Shown here piece after piece: positions 8,857 to 17,125 of a DNA stretch of 64,000 nucleotides (position 1 is its first letter; each line of letters opens with the position of its first letter). Origin of the DNA: RGIG4079 sp045646905 (GTDB taxonomy: Bacteria > Bacteroidota > Bacteroidia > Bacteroidales > Muribaculaceae); NCBI GenBank assembly GCA_045646905.1, contig JAZRLP010000021.1, forward strand, positions 1-64,000, given 5' to 3'. The notes under the pieces are model-generated. The model ran no database searches. It saw only the letters and a program-made list of their open reading frames with translations, and was not told the origin of the DNA. Made by a program: the position numbers and the translations under genes.

Positions 8857-10413
8857 ATGCTTGTCAAAACCTATGGTGCTGCCGTAAATGGCATTGATGC
8901 AATATTGATTACAATCGAAGTGTCGGTTGAGCAAGGTATTTTGTACTGCATAGTAGGGCTTCCCGACACTGCTGTTAAAGAGAGTTACCAACGCATCTTG
9001 TCGGCAGTGAAACATTCAAATCAAGACTTCCCTCGCCGCAAAGTGGTGGTGAATATGTCGCCTGCCGATGTGAAGAAAGAGGGCGCAGCCTACGACCTAC
9101 CTATAGCTATAGGTATTCTTGCTGCCGATGAAAAACTCGAGGCAAGCCACTTGAATGAATATCTCATTATGGGCGAATTATCGCTCGATGGCTCGGTTTT
9201 ACCCATTCGTGGCGTGTTGCCAATGGCAATAAAAGCACGCGAATTGGGATTTAAAGGTATGATTGTACCCCAAGCCAATGCTACCGAAGCTGCTGTGGTA
9301 AATAACCTTGAAGTGTATGGCGTAGACAACCTCTCGCAAGTGATAGGCTTCCTCAACGGCACATATTTCATTGAACCCACAATAGTAAACACTCGCGAGG
9401 AATTTAGCAGCGCAAGTAATGTGTTTGACTACGACTTTGACGAGGTGAAAGGACAAGAAAATGTGAAGCGTGCATTTGAAGTAGCCTCGGCCGGTGGGCA
9501 CAACATTCTGCTCGTGGGCCCTCCAGGATCGGGCAAATCAATGATGGCCAAACGCTTGCCCTCAATCCTACCACCACTTTCTCTCCAAGAAGCACTCGAA
9601 ACGACCAAAATACACTCCGTAGCTGGCAAACTCAAAGGTGGCTCAAAATTGATGACTCAACGCCCCTTCCGTTCTCCTCACCACACCATCTCGCCGGTGG
9701 CCCTTGTGGGTGGTGGAACAAATCCTATGCCGGGCGAAATATCACTTGCTCATAACGGAATTTTGTTTCTTGACGAGTTTCCCGAATTTTCACGCACAGT
9801 GCTTGAAGTGATGCGTCAACCTCTTGAAGACCGGCACATCACCGTGGCTCGTGCCAAATATACCATTGATTATCCGGCGGGCTTTATGCTTGTGGCATCA
9901 ATGAATCCATGCCCATGTGGATACTACAATCATCCCACCAAGGAATGCACTTGTATGCCAGGACAAGTGACAAAATACCTCGGCCGCATTTCGGGTCCAC
10001 TTCTCGATAGAATTGACCTCCAAGTGGAGATTTTGCCTGTGCCATTTGAAAAACTCTCATCGCTACAAAAAGGGGAAAGCAGCGCAAGTATTCGTGAACG
10101 AGTGATTGCTGCTCGCGCCATACAGACTCTTCGTTTCAAAGATGAAAAAGAAATTCATTGCAACGCACAAATGAACTCGCGCTTGCTCGAAAAGTGGTGT
10201 GTACTCGATGACGACACTAAAAAGATACTCCACGATGCCATGACACGATTTGACATGTCGGCACGCGCCTACGACCGCATCCTCAAAGTGGCACGCACCA
10301 TTGCCGACCTCGATGCATCGCCCAACATCACCCCCATCCACATGCGCGAAGCAATCTCCTACCGCAACCTCGACCGTTCATCGTGGGGCAACACATTTGT
10401 GGTGAAAAAGTAG
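8857..10413 (+). CDS. YifB/ComM-family Mg-chelatase-like AAA+ ATPase
   Basis: A 518-aa AAA+ protein of the YifB/ComM family; ComM is a hexameric helicase that drives branch migration during natural transformation, and family members are widespread in bacteria. The N-terminal ribosomal-S5/Lon-like domain (1-170) is followed by a Mg-chelatase-type ATPase with Walker A GPPGSGKSMMAK (about 220), Walker B ILFLDEFPEF and sensor ASMNPCPCGYY, then a cysteine cluster CTCMPG and a C-terminal helical domain (SARAYDRILKVARTIADL). Full length. It probably shares a transcript with the preceding lipoprotein, with no obvious functional link. Confidence 0.93.
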   Translation: MLVKTYGAAVNGIDAILITIEVSVEQGILYCIVGLPDTAVKESYQRILSAVKHSNQDFPRRKVVVNMSPADVKKEGAAYDLPIAIGILAADEKLEASHLNEYLIMGELSLDGSVLPIRGVLPMAIKARELGFKGMIVPQANATEAAVVNNLEVYGVDNLSQVIGFLNGTYFIEPTIVNTREEFSSASNVFDYDFDEVKGQENVKRAFEVASAGGHNILLVGPPGSGKSMMAKRLPSILPPLSLQEALETTKIHSVAGKLKGGSKLMTQRPFRSPHHTISPVALVGGGTNPMPGEISLAHNGILFLDEFPEFSRTVLEVMRQPLEDRHITVARAKYTIDYPAGFMLVASMNPCPCGYYNHPTKECTCMPGQVTKYLGRISGPLLDRIDLQVEILPVPFEKLSSLQKGESSASIRERVIAARAIQTLRFKDEKEIHCNAQMNSRLLEKWCVLDDDTKKILHDAMTRFDMSARAYDRILKVARTIADLDASPNITPIHMREAISYRNLDRSSWGNTFVVKK

Positions 10414-10434
10414 TATAACACACTATACTCCAAC

Positions 10435-10478
10435 GAGTTCCCACTTTGGCAACGTTGCTAAAATGGGCTGACCGACTC
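10435..10478. repeat. GC-rich interrupted palindrome
   Basis: Between the comM-like and vWA genes lies a dyad with arms GAGT...ACTC, CCCA...TGGG and TTT...AAA around the perfect 10-bp palindrome GCAACGTTGC (10449-10458). No T tract follows, so it is not a standard terminator. It could be a protein-binding site or an mRNA 3' end structure. Confidence 0.5.
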
Positions 10479-10539
10479 ATCTCTTACTAATTTCGTGGCA
10501 TAAACAACTTTATTTATTAATTTTTTAAATCAAATTTTT

Positions 10540-11190
10540 ATGTCACGAAAAATTTACAATCTCATCATTCTCGACCGTAGCGGTTCGATGTCTTCAATGC
10601 GTAATGAAGCCGTAGCAAGTGTAAACGAAACAATCGGGACAATCAAATCGTTTATCAACGAAAATCCCGACTCGCAACAAACAGTCTCTCTTGTTACTTT
10701 TTGTAGTTGTTCACGCAACTATATCTACGACATGAACGACGCACGAATCGCCGACCATATCAAAGCCGAAGACTACCAACCTTGTTGCGGCACACCTCTT
10801 TACGACGCCATAGGTGAAGCTTGCAGCCGTCTTCACAAAACAATCGAAAACGAAAAAGATGCAGCAGTATCGGTTACGATAATCACCGATGGCTATGAAA
10901 ATGCATCTCAAGAGTGGAATCATGAAGCAATAAAATCACTCATTGAGCAATACAAAAAAGAAGGGTGGTTATTTGCCTACATAGGTGCCGACCATGATGT
11001 GGAAAGCGTAGCTTTCTCATTGTCAATCGACAACCACATGAAATTTGACAAAAGTTCTGATGGCTTTTGCGAAATGTCAAGAGTAGAGTCAAAGGCTCGC
11101 AAGAACTGGATGGATAAAGTATGCTTTGACCTAGACTCTCCCATTGGGGGATTTTGCACGAACTATTTTAGCTGTCCCGATAAGGATTAA
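10540..11190 (+). CDS. Cytosolic vWA-domain protein
   Basis: A 216-aa single-domain von Willebrand factor A protein with no signal peptide or membrane segment. The MIDAS metal site is intact: LDRSGSMSS (DxSxS, residues 11-15), a later Thr (CGTPLYDAIGEA) and the Asp of IITDGYENAS. Such stand-alone vWA proteins bind divalent metal and a protein partner, often in TerD-like or phage-related stress systems, but no partner gene is adjacent. Several cysteines (FCSCS, CCGT) are unusual for the fold. It is separated from neighbours by 126 and 78 bp and appears monocistronic. Confidence 0.82.
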   Translation: MSRKIYNLIILDRSGSMSSMRNEAVASVNETIGTIKSFINENPDSQQTVSLVTFCSCSRNYIYDMNDARIADHIKAEDYQPCCGTPLYDAIGEACSRLHKTIENEKDAAVSVTIITDGYENASQEWNHEAIKSLIEQYKKEGWLFAYIGADHDVESVAFSLSIDNHMKFDKSSDGFCEMSRVESKARKNWMDKVCFDLDSPIGGFCTNYFSCPDKD

Positions 11191-11216
11191 TTTTTTATTG
11201 TGAAATAAAAAATTGT

Positions 11217-11224
11217 TATCTTCG
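11217..11224 (+). promoter_or_regulatory. Likely -7 element for the 11269 gene
   Basis: TATCTTCG matches seven of eight positions of TAnnTTTG and lies 44 bp before the start codon in the only gap available for a promoter. Confidence 0.4.
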
Positions 11225-11268
11225 CAGAGTAATCATTTCCCATTTAGATTTTTATAAAACTTAAATCA

Positions 11269-12384
11269 ATGGAACTTTTATCTAAAATATATACAAAATT
11301 CCCTGTTGGATACATTACCATATATTGCGATACCGATAGCGAAGATGTGAACCAAATATTGGATGCATTGGGCCGTGTAGGACTTGGTCGCTTTAAAACT
11401 GAAGTGATTAACGATCCTGAATTAAATGGTTCAATCATCGCTCAACGGTTTAACATCGGAAATTTTGGAAAATATTCGGTTGTAATTTTAAAGGAGGTTT
11501 ATCCCTCTCAATATGGGATTGATTACTCTGCATTTCATCAATTTGCCTCAACGCTATTTGACATAACAAGCTTTGACTCCTCGCCCGAGGTGGTTATTTC
11601 GTGCTATAACAATAATGACTTTATATCCCACAGTTTTTCCGCTCCATGTTGTAGCACACAAGATTCAGTTGACGAATCATATGACATAATTTGCAAAGAA
11701 AAAGAGAAAAAACCTTCTTTCTTCAAGGAATTTAGAGCAACGATTAATCATTGGAAGGCTCCTTCAAGCTTTGGAGCCCCATGCCCAACAGAATCAACCT
11801 CAATCACCAATGAAGAGGAAGAACTTGCAGTTAAAGCTGCCGAGATTGATAAAAAAGAATATCTCGACCGCATATCGGCCATTGTGCTCGACTATGTGAC
11901 TCGATTTAATGAGATGCCTCCCATGGAGCAAATTGAGGAAATATTGCGAGGAAAACTCTCTATCGCAACAAACACACTTTCTCCAATCGTTGTTAATCGC
12001 GATTTTAAAATATTTTTGCCAGCCTACAACGAACTTGAATTGAGATTTCCTCCATTGCTACGCACACTCTATATACTATTCCTCAACCACCCCGAGGGGA
12101 TTGTATTGAAGCATATATCGGACTATCGCAATGAGATTGAAGATATATATATCCTCATTAAGCCCGGAGGTAGCGATGACCTCATGACCTCATCAATCAA
12201 TGAACTTTGCGACCCTTTGAGCGACTCACTACGACAAAAACTGTCAAAAGTAAATCGCATTGTAAGGAGCTCAATACTCAACCCCGAATTGGCCGAAAAT
12301 TACACCATCGACGGAGAACGAGGACAAGCCTATCGCATCAAATTAGACCATTCACAAGTCACCCTACCCACCTGCCTGCGTTAA
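11269..12384 (+). CDS. Conserved Bacteroidetes protein of unknown function
   Basis: A 371-aa cytosolic protein that I cannot assign to a named family. The N-terminal part (1-130) is predicted alpha/beta. A low-complexity bridge with acidic stretches (about 145-195) leads to a helical C-terminal domain containing LRFPPLLRTLYILFLNHPEGI and LSKVNRIVRSSI. I recall similar C-terminal pieces in Bacteroides hypothetical proteins, which is weak support. It has no signal peptide and no catalytic motif I recognise. It is followed by a strong terminator shared with the convergent gene on its right. Confidence 0.7.
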   Translation: MELLSKIYTKFPVGYITIYCDTDSEDVNQILDALGRVGLGRFKTEVINDPELNGSIIAQRFNIGNFGKYSVVILKEVYPSQYGIDYSAFHQFASTLFDITSFDSSPEVVISCYNNNDFISHSFSAPCCSTQDSVDESYDIICKEKEKKPSFFKEFRATINHWKAPSSFGAPCPTESTSITNEEEELAVKAAEIDKKEYLDRISAIVLDYVTRFNEMPPMEQIEEILRGKLSIATNTLSPIVVNRDFKIFLPAYNELELRFPPLLRTLYILFLNHPEGIVLKHISDYRNEIEDIYILIKPGGSDDLMTSSINELCDPLSDSLRQKLSKVNRIVRSSILNPELAENYTIDGERGQAYRIKLDHSQVTLPTCLR

Positions 12385-12512
12385 AACCGCATTAAAATGC
12401 GCTATAATCGACGCAAACAATGGCGATAAGTATTTTATGCTTTAACGGCAAAAAGCGTAGTAGCGACGATAAAAACAGCAAAAATCAGCATCAAACAACG
12501 GCGATAATACCT

Positions 12513-12556
12513 AATAAAGATAGCCACTCTCAATGAGAGTGGCTATCTTTATTTTA
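12513..12556. terminator. Bidirectional terminator between convergent genes
   Basis: A 19-bp perfect stem (12513-12531 with 12535-12553, core GATAGCCACTCTC) and a 3-base loop AAT, with A/T-rich flanks on both sides. It serves the plus-strand gene ending at 12384 and the minus-strand lipoprotein ending at 12594. The 128 bp before it hold only a small CGCATTaaAATGCG hairpin. Confidence 0.92.
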
Positions 12557-12593
12557 ACCCCTATAAAAGGGAATAGCAAACTTATCTTATACT

Positions 12594-13400
12594 TTATTTC
12601 AAGCCATTCCAAGTGCCCACTATCTCTTTACATTGAACATAAGTAGAAGGACAACTAAATACTTTATATTTGCTTGAGCCGTTAGGCTTTAATATTTCAA
12701 CCTGGCGTTGAGAATATTTATAACCGCCTGTGTCCCATCCTTTGCAAAGGATATATACAAAATTGTCAACTCCTGCCGATATTGTTTGTGATTTATTTAC
12801 CGATGGACACATTTCGACTGTATATGGTTCAGATGGGCGATAAGCATTATTGGGAGTAGCATTTTTTAGCAATGCTGCTGGAATATATCGTTGTACATAT
12901 AAATCATTTTCGCCACCATATTCATTTGTTTTGAATCGCTCTTTAAGCACCGACAATATCTCTTTTACTGTTGACTCATCGTGACACAACAATTTAAGAC
13001 AACGCTCACCAGTGTAAGAATTGCGCGCATATATTTCAATCGCCATAGGAATCATTGCAGCTGTCCCCTGAATTGAATTACCCAACAGACCATTATAAAC
13101 AGCCTTAAATTCATTATACCCCGATGGTATATTGGTAAAAGATACGCTTGCTGTGGGAGTATCATATCGCCCAGTCATACCTGTTGCATCCAAATCACCT
13201 TCAACCGAATAGGAATGAGAGCCATAAGTGAGCGTATTTCCTTCAATTATTGTTTCATGTTCTTTCTCATTCACGAGGTCGGCCCACTTGTCAATTCTAA
13301 TTTCTAATATTTGTTCCAAAACCTCTTCGCAGCCTACCAACGCAAAAGAAGCCATTACCAATGTAATAAGCCCAAAGCTTTTAAAAATATTCCTTTTCAT
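12594..13400 (-). CDS. Uncharacterised lipoprotein
   Basis: A 268-aa lipoprotein: charged N-terminus, hydrophobic stretch and lipobox ALVGC (Cys24). The mature part is predicted beta-rich (VSFTNIPSGYNEFKAVYNGL, IEIYARNSYTGERCLKLL) with no catalytic motif that I recognise. It is probably on the outer face of the cell envelope. A weak TACCTTTA element lies about 40 bp upstream on the minus strand. It is flanked by the bidirectional terminator on one side and the ATPase pseudogene region on the other, and it has no operon partner. Confidence 0.7.
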   Translation of the reverse strand: MKRNIFKSFGLITLVMASFALVGCEEVLEQILEIRIDKWADLVNEKEHETIIEGNTLTYGSHSYSVEGDLDATGMTGRYDTPTASVSFTNIPSGYNEFKAVYNGLLGNSIQGTAAMIPMAIEIYARNSYTGERCLKLLCHDESTVKEILSVLKERFKTNEYGGENDLYVQRYIPAALLKNATPNNAYRPSEPYTVEMCPSVNKSQTISAGVDNFVYILCKGWDTGGYKYSQRQVEILKPNGSSKYKVFSCPSTYVQCKEIVGTWNGLK

Positions 13401-13616
13401 AATTATTTAAATTTAAAGGGTTAGCATATTCTTTCGTAAAGGTATATATTCTACCCATAAAATCAAAAAAGATGGCATAAAATTCTTATTTTTCTCACAT
13501 TAAGGCCCGTTTTTGCAATATTTTAGGACTCATTCAATCCCCCTAACATATACTAATACAACCTCACGATTATAACATTGCATTCATTAATGCCAATATG
13601 AAAACACCAAAAAAAT

Positions 13617-13705
13617 TTGAAAAGTGTAAAAAATGAGGGCGATTTTATATTGAAAAGTGTAATTTTTACTTGCATTTTTATATTGAAAAGTGTAAATGCC
13701 CTCAT
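13617..13705 (+). repeat. Three-copy 33-bp-period direct-repeat array upstream of the ATPase pseudogene
   Basis: The 13-mer TTGAAAAGTGTAA occurs at 13617-13629, 13650-13662 and 13683-13695, spaced exactly 33 bp apart. The 20-bp spacers differ in sequence. Copies 2 and 3 are also preceded by TTTTATA. The last two copies are bracketed by a perfect 8-bp inverted repeat, ATGAGGGC (13633-13640) and GCCCTCAT (13698-13705). The array ends 15 bp before the open part of the pseudogene. The 216 bp between the lipoprotein start (13400) and the array are AT-rich and hold nothing else I recognise. Confidence 0.85.
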
Positions 13706-13709
13706 ATAG

Positions 13710-14024
13710 ACTCTTAACGCTCAATTAGTTTGCATTTTTAATCCTAAAGGAAGTAAATCGGCAAAATTTAAGATAAAAATTGATTTAGTCCTCGACCGCA
13801 AAAACCAAATTATAAATTTGTGCGAAATGAAATTTGCCACCAATGAATATGAAATAACAAAAAACTACGACAACCAACTAAGGCAAAAAAAGTCGGTATT
13901 CGCAGCAAAAACTAAAACTCGCAAAGCAATCCACATAACAATGGTGACAACCTACTGATTAAAACAAAATATGTATAGCAACTCCATTCAAAGCGAAGTG
14001 GTGTTAGAGGATCTGTTTAGATAG
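13710..14024 (+). pseudogene. Decayed 3' end of an ATP-binding protein with C-terminal PD-(D/E)XK domain
   Basis: In one frame the DNA reads KIDLVLDRKNQIINLCEMKF, then QLRQKKSVFAAKTKTRKAIH and MVTTY, followed by an in-frame TGA at 13956-13958. Beyond it the frame continues LKQNMYSNSIQSEVVLEDLF to a TAG at 14022-14024. This matches the C-terminus of a common Bacteroidetes AAA ATPase family, whose members end TTYG(L/V)KQNKYSG-type and EVTLDDLF-type. The TGA replaces the expected Gly codon by one base change. The Asp...Glu-x-Lys nuclease-fold signature (IDLVLDR, CEMKF) is still visible. The whole ATPase part is missing, deleted between the repeat array and residue KIDLV. Family assignment is from memory of the motif; the frame analysis is direct. 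Confidence 0.8.
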
Positions 14025-14091
14025 GAAATCTTATCACCAATATCCACTTATACTTAATATTTTATTATTTTAAAGGATTTTTTTAATAACA

Positions 14092-14124
14092 AAACCCACT
14101 CATAGAATAATCTTGAGTGGGTTT
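14092..14124. terminator. Terminator between the pseudogene and the 14144 lipoprotein
   Basis: An 11-bp perfect stem (AAACCCACTCA, 11-base loop, TGAGTGGGTTT) with T-rich flanks in both directions. It mainly ends the minus-strand lipoprotein transcript. Confidence 0.85.
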
Positions 14125-14143
14125 ATTATATATTTCTTTTTAA

Positions 14144-14596
14144 TTAGAAATCAATAGTATATACCAATGTTAAATCTTCCTGTCCCTCATCTTCAGCTTT
14201 TATAACAAAAGGTTCCTTATCTCGACTTACATAAATGCGAGCATGATTATATGATTGAACATAATCATATTCATTTGGGCTATTACTTTTTATAGTTAGA
14301 TAAACTTTATCTCCTTTTTTTAGGGGACCATATGTTCCCTCCCAAGCTTTTTCTGTTGTATTAACTATTTGCTTTCCCTTCTCCGTAGCAAAAGTAATAG
14401 TTTTTATTGTATTAGTCCATTTTGATGGCATTTGAGCCTCATATTTAACATAATACCTGGGATCTTCTTTTTGAACAGGAGTTTCGGGTTGATTTGGGAT
14501 TTCAGGTTCATCTTCCTTGCTGTCACCACAAGCAACAAAGCATACACATGCTAAACTTGCAATAAGCATTAACATTAACAATTTAATCTTTCTCAT
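14144..14596 (-). CDS. Small uncharacterised lipoprotein
   Basis: A 150-aa lipoprotein. The signal peptide MRKIKLLMLMLIASLACVCF ends at the lipobox VAC (Cys23), followed by an acidic Glu/Pro-rich tether (DSKEDEPEIPNQPETP) and a beta-rich domain of about 100 residues. No family is recognised. The ATG at 14596 is preferred over a GTG eleven codons upstream because it gives a clean signal peptide. Codons are more AT-rich than in the neighbouring housekeeping genes. Confidence 0.65.
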   Translation of the reverse strand: MRKIKLLMLMLIASLACVCFVACGDSKEDEPEIPNQPETPVQKEDPRYYVKYEAQMPSKWTNTIKTITFATEKGKQIVNTTEKAWEGTYGPLKKGDKVYLTIKSNSPNEYDYVQSYNHARIYVSRDKEPFVIKAEDEGQEDLTLVYTIDF

Positions 14597-14684
14597 AATA
14601 TCATTTTTTAATTTTTTCGTAACTAACACAAAATTAAAACATTTTCATAAAATCAAAAACAAAATGTGATTTTTTTCAAATTTA

Positions 14685-16511
14685 TTAGGCTTTCTCCACC
14701 TTCTCTACAGTTGTGTGTAGTGCGTCGTATATGATTTGGGCTTTGGAGGGGCCTATGACGGCTGTGATGTCGGCGAGGGAGGCTTCGCGTATGCGTTTGA
14801 GACTTTTGAAATGTTGAAGGAGTGTGGTGCGTGTTTTCTCCCCTACTCCTTTTATCGAGTCGAGGGCCGATGCTACTTGTGATTTGCTGCGGCGATTGCG
14901 ATGGTGCGTGATGCCAAATCGGTGTGCCTCGTCGCGCAAGTGTTGTATCACTTTGAGTGATTCGGAGTTTTTGTCGATATACAATGGCACACTATCACCT
15001 GGGAAGAATATCTCTTCTAATCGTTCGGCAATGCCTATAATTGCAATCTTACCACGCAGACCCAATTCATCTAAAACCTCTACAGCGGCACTTAATTGCC
15101 CTTTACCGCCGTCAACGACTATGAGTTGAGGCAATCCCTGTTCTTCTTGCAAAAGTCGCGTATAACGACGCGTGAGCACCTCTTTCATCGATGCGAAGTC
15201 ATTAGGTCCTTCCACCGTCTTAATCAAGAAGTGGCGATAGTCGCGTTTAGAAGGCTTGGCATTGCGAAAAACCACGCATGCCGACACTGGGTTTGTGCCT
15301 TGAATGTTGGAGTTGTCGAAACACTCAATATGGCGAGGTAATTCGGTGAGACGGAAATCGGTTTTCATGCGTTCGAGCGTGCGCTCCAATCGTTGCTCGG
15401 GATTTTTTTTCTCCATCTGCTTGAGAGTATCGATTTTGCGTTGGCGGGCATTGCGAGTTGACACATCGAGCAATTTCATCTTATCGCCACGCTGGGGAAC
15501 AATGAAATTCACACCCTCAAGCTCCACCTCGGGCACTAATGGCACGATAACATCTTTATAATCAACCGAAAAGCGTTTTGCAATCTCACTCATAGCATAT
15601 GCCAACAATTGCGCCTGCGACTCATCGAGGCGACGCTTATATTGTAGTGTCACGCTACTCACTACTACCCCACGGCGCACATGCATGTAGTTGATATACA
15701 CATCTTTATCATCATCTTCAAGACCAAAAACATCAATATCTTGCACCGTTTGACTCACAATTACACTCTTGGCGTTATATCGCTCAATGAGTTGGTATTT
15801 TTCTTTCAATGCCTGAGCCTCTTCAAATCGCAAATCCATAGCTAATCGAGCCATCTCGTCGCGAAGATACGACATCAATTCTTGAGTTTCGCCACGCAAA
15901 ATTTGTCTTATGCGAGCAATATATGATGCATATTCATCAATAGAGATTAGTCCGGTGCAACACCCTTTACAGCGTTTCATATGATATTCAAGACACAACC
16001 GTCCTTTCCCCTTCTCGACATATTCGGGGGTAATCATATGGCGGCAAGTGCGAATGGGATAAAGGTCATCAATCAATCGAAGCACCGCACGAGCCACCGA
16101 CTGATTGGTGTATGGGCCATAATATTTCGACCTATCTTTTTTGTAGTTATAAGTGAGAAAAACTCGCGGATAATGTTCGCCAGTGACACATATCCAGGGA
16201 TAAGATTTGTCATCTTTGAGCAAAACATTATAGCGAGGCTGGTGCTCTTTTATGAGCGAATTTTCAAGATTTAGAGCATCTTGCTCAGTAGGCACCACGA
16301 TGTAATTCATATCGTGAATAGCACGCACAAGCAATCGTGTGCGCACAACCTCATGTTCACGATTGAAATATGACGACACCCTACGCTTCAAATTCTTTGC
16401 TTTACCCACATAAATCACCTCCCCCTCGGCATTGTAATAGATATATACACCAGGGGTGTCGGGAAGAATTGAAATCTTCTCTTGCAGTTGGAGAGACTTT
16501 AATCTTAGCAT
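14685..16511 (-). CDS. uvrC: Excinuclease ABC subunit C
   Basis: UvrC makes both incisions around a DNA lesion in nucleotide excision repair, working with UvrA and UvrB. All domains are present in the 608-aa protein: the GIY-YIG nuclease at the N-terminus (PGVYIYYNAEGEVIYVGKAK), the UVR UvrB-binding helix pair (about 205-235), the RNase H-like nuclease (ECFDNSNIQGTNPVSACVVF with its catalytic Asp), and a C-terminal helix-hairpin-helix pair (LDSIKGVGEKTRTTLLQHF). It lies 28 bp after apt in the ybeY-mnmG-apt-uvrC cluster. Confidence 0.97.
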   Translation of the reverse strand: MLRLKSLQLQEKISILPDTPGVYIYYNAEGEVIYVGKAKNLKRRVSSYFNREHEVVRTRLLVRAIHDMNYIVVPTEQDALNLENSLIKEHQPRYNVLLKDDKSYPWICVTGEHYPRVFLTYNYKKDRSKYYGPYTNQSVARAVLRLIDDLYPIRTCRHMITPEYVEKGKGRLCLEYHMKRCKGCCTGLISIDEYASYIARIRQILRGETQELMSYLRDEMARLAMDLRFEEAQALKEKYQLIERYNAKSVIVSQTVQDIDVFGLEDDDKDVYINYMHVRRGVVVSSVTLQYKRRLDESQAQLLAYAMSEIAKRFSVDYKDVIVPLVPEVELEGVNFIVPQRGDKMKLLDVSTRNARQRKIDTLKQMEKKNPEQRLERTLERMKTDFRLTELPRHIECFDNSNIQGTNPVSACVVFRNAKPSKRDYRHFLIKTVEGPNDFASMKEVLTRRYTRLLQEEQGLPQLIVVDGGKGQLSAAVEVLDELGLRGKIAIIGIAERLEEIFFPGDSVPLYIDKNSESLKVIQHLRDEAHRFGITHHRNRRSKSQVASALDSIKGVGEKTRTTLLQHFKSLKRIREASLADITAVIGPSKAQIIYDALHTTVEKVEKA

Positions 16512-16539
16512 AGGGAGATAAGCCCTACTTGAGGTACTT

Positions 16540-17058
16540 TTAGTATGTAATCAACGATGTCACCTCCACATCATCGGGGAGTGCTGCACGACCATTGAGA
16601 GCGCTAATTTCGATGATAAAGTTGACATAAATCTTTTTAGGATTCATGCTTTTTATCAACTCAACAGCAGCCGCCATTGTTCCACCAGTAGCAAGCACAT
16701 CATCGTGAATAACTACAATATCATCTTCGCTAATGGCATCGCGGTGAATCTCAATTGTGTCGGTTCCATACTCTTTTTCATAAGAGGCCGAGATTGTGTC
16801 GGCAGGTAATTTCCCTGGTTTGCGCACAGGCACAAAACCAGCGTCGAGTTTGAACGCAAGAATTGAACCTGCAACAAATCCACGCGATTCAATACCCACC
16901 ACTTTAGTCACACCTTTCTCCTTGTAAAGCTTCGCGAGATCCCAACTTATGAGGTGCAAAGCTCTTGGATCTTTAAACACAGTAGTTAAATCTTTAAACA
17001 CTATACCCTTTTGAGGAAAGTCAATAATGTCACGCACTTTTGATTTAACATATTCCAT
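16540..17058 (-). CDS. apt: Adenine phosphoribosyltransferase
   Basis: Purine-salvage enzyme that converts adenine and PRPP to AMP and pyrophosphate. At 172 aa it has the usual length. The PRPP loop VVIHDDVLATGGTMAAA (about 120-136) and the family segment VVGIESRGFVAGSILA are clear, and the N-terminus begins FPQKGIVFKDLTTVF as expected. It lies between mnmG and uvrC on the same strand; the 67-bp gap upstream contains a parS-type site that overlaps a weak minus-strand AACATTTG promoter-like element. Confidence 0.97.
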   Translation of the reverse strand: MEYVKSKVRDIIDFPQKGIVFKDLTTVFKDPRALHLISWDLAKLYKEKGVTKVVGIESRGFVAGSILAFKLDAGFVPVRKPGKLPADTISASYEKEYGTDTIEIHRDAISEDDIVVIHDDVLATGGTMAAAVELIKSMNPKKIYVNFIIEISALNGRAALPDDVEVTSLITY

Positions 17059-17099
17059 CGTATTTCGTTTTAAGTTATTGATTTTATATTACTTACAAA

Positions 17100-17115
17100 T
17101 GTTCCACGTGAAACA
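17100..17115. other. parS-type chromosome partition site
   Basis: TGTTCCACGTGAAACA fits the ParB-binding consensus TGTTNCACGTGAAACA at every position and is identical to a well-known Bacillus parS variant. It lies in the gap between mnmG and apt. parS sites cluster near the replication origin in most bacteria. Confidence 0.85.
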
Positions 17116-17125
17116 ATTTACACAA

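Noticed and set aside
13617..13705. CRISPR array
   Set aside because: Repeats are only 13 bp with three copies and there are no cas genes; the direct link to an ATPase relic fits an iterated binding site better.
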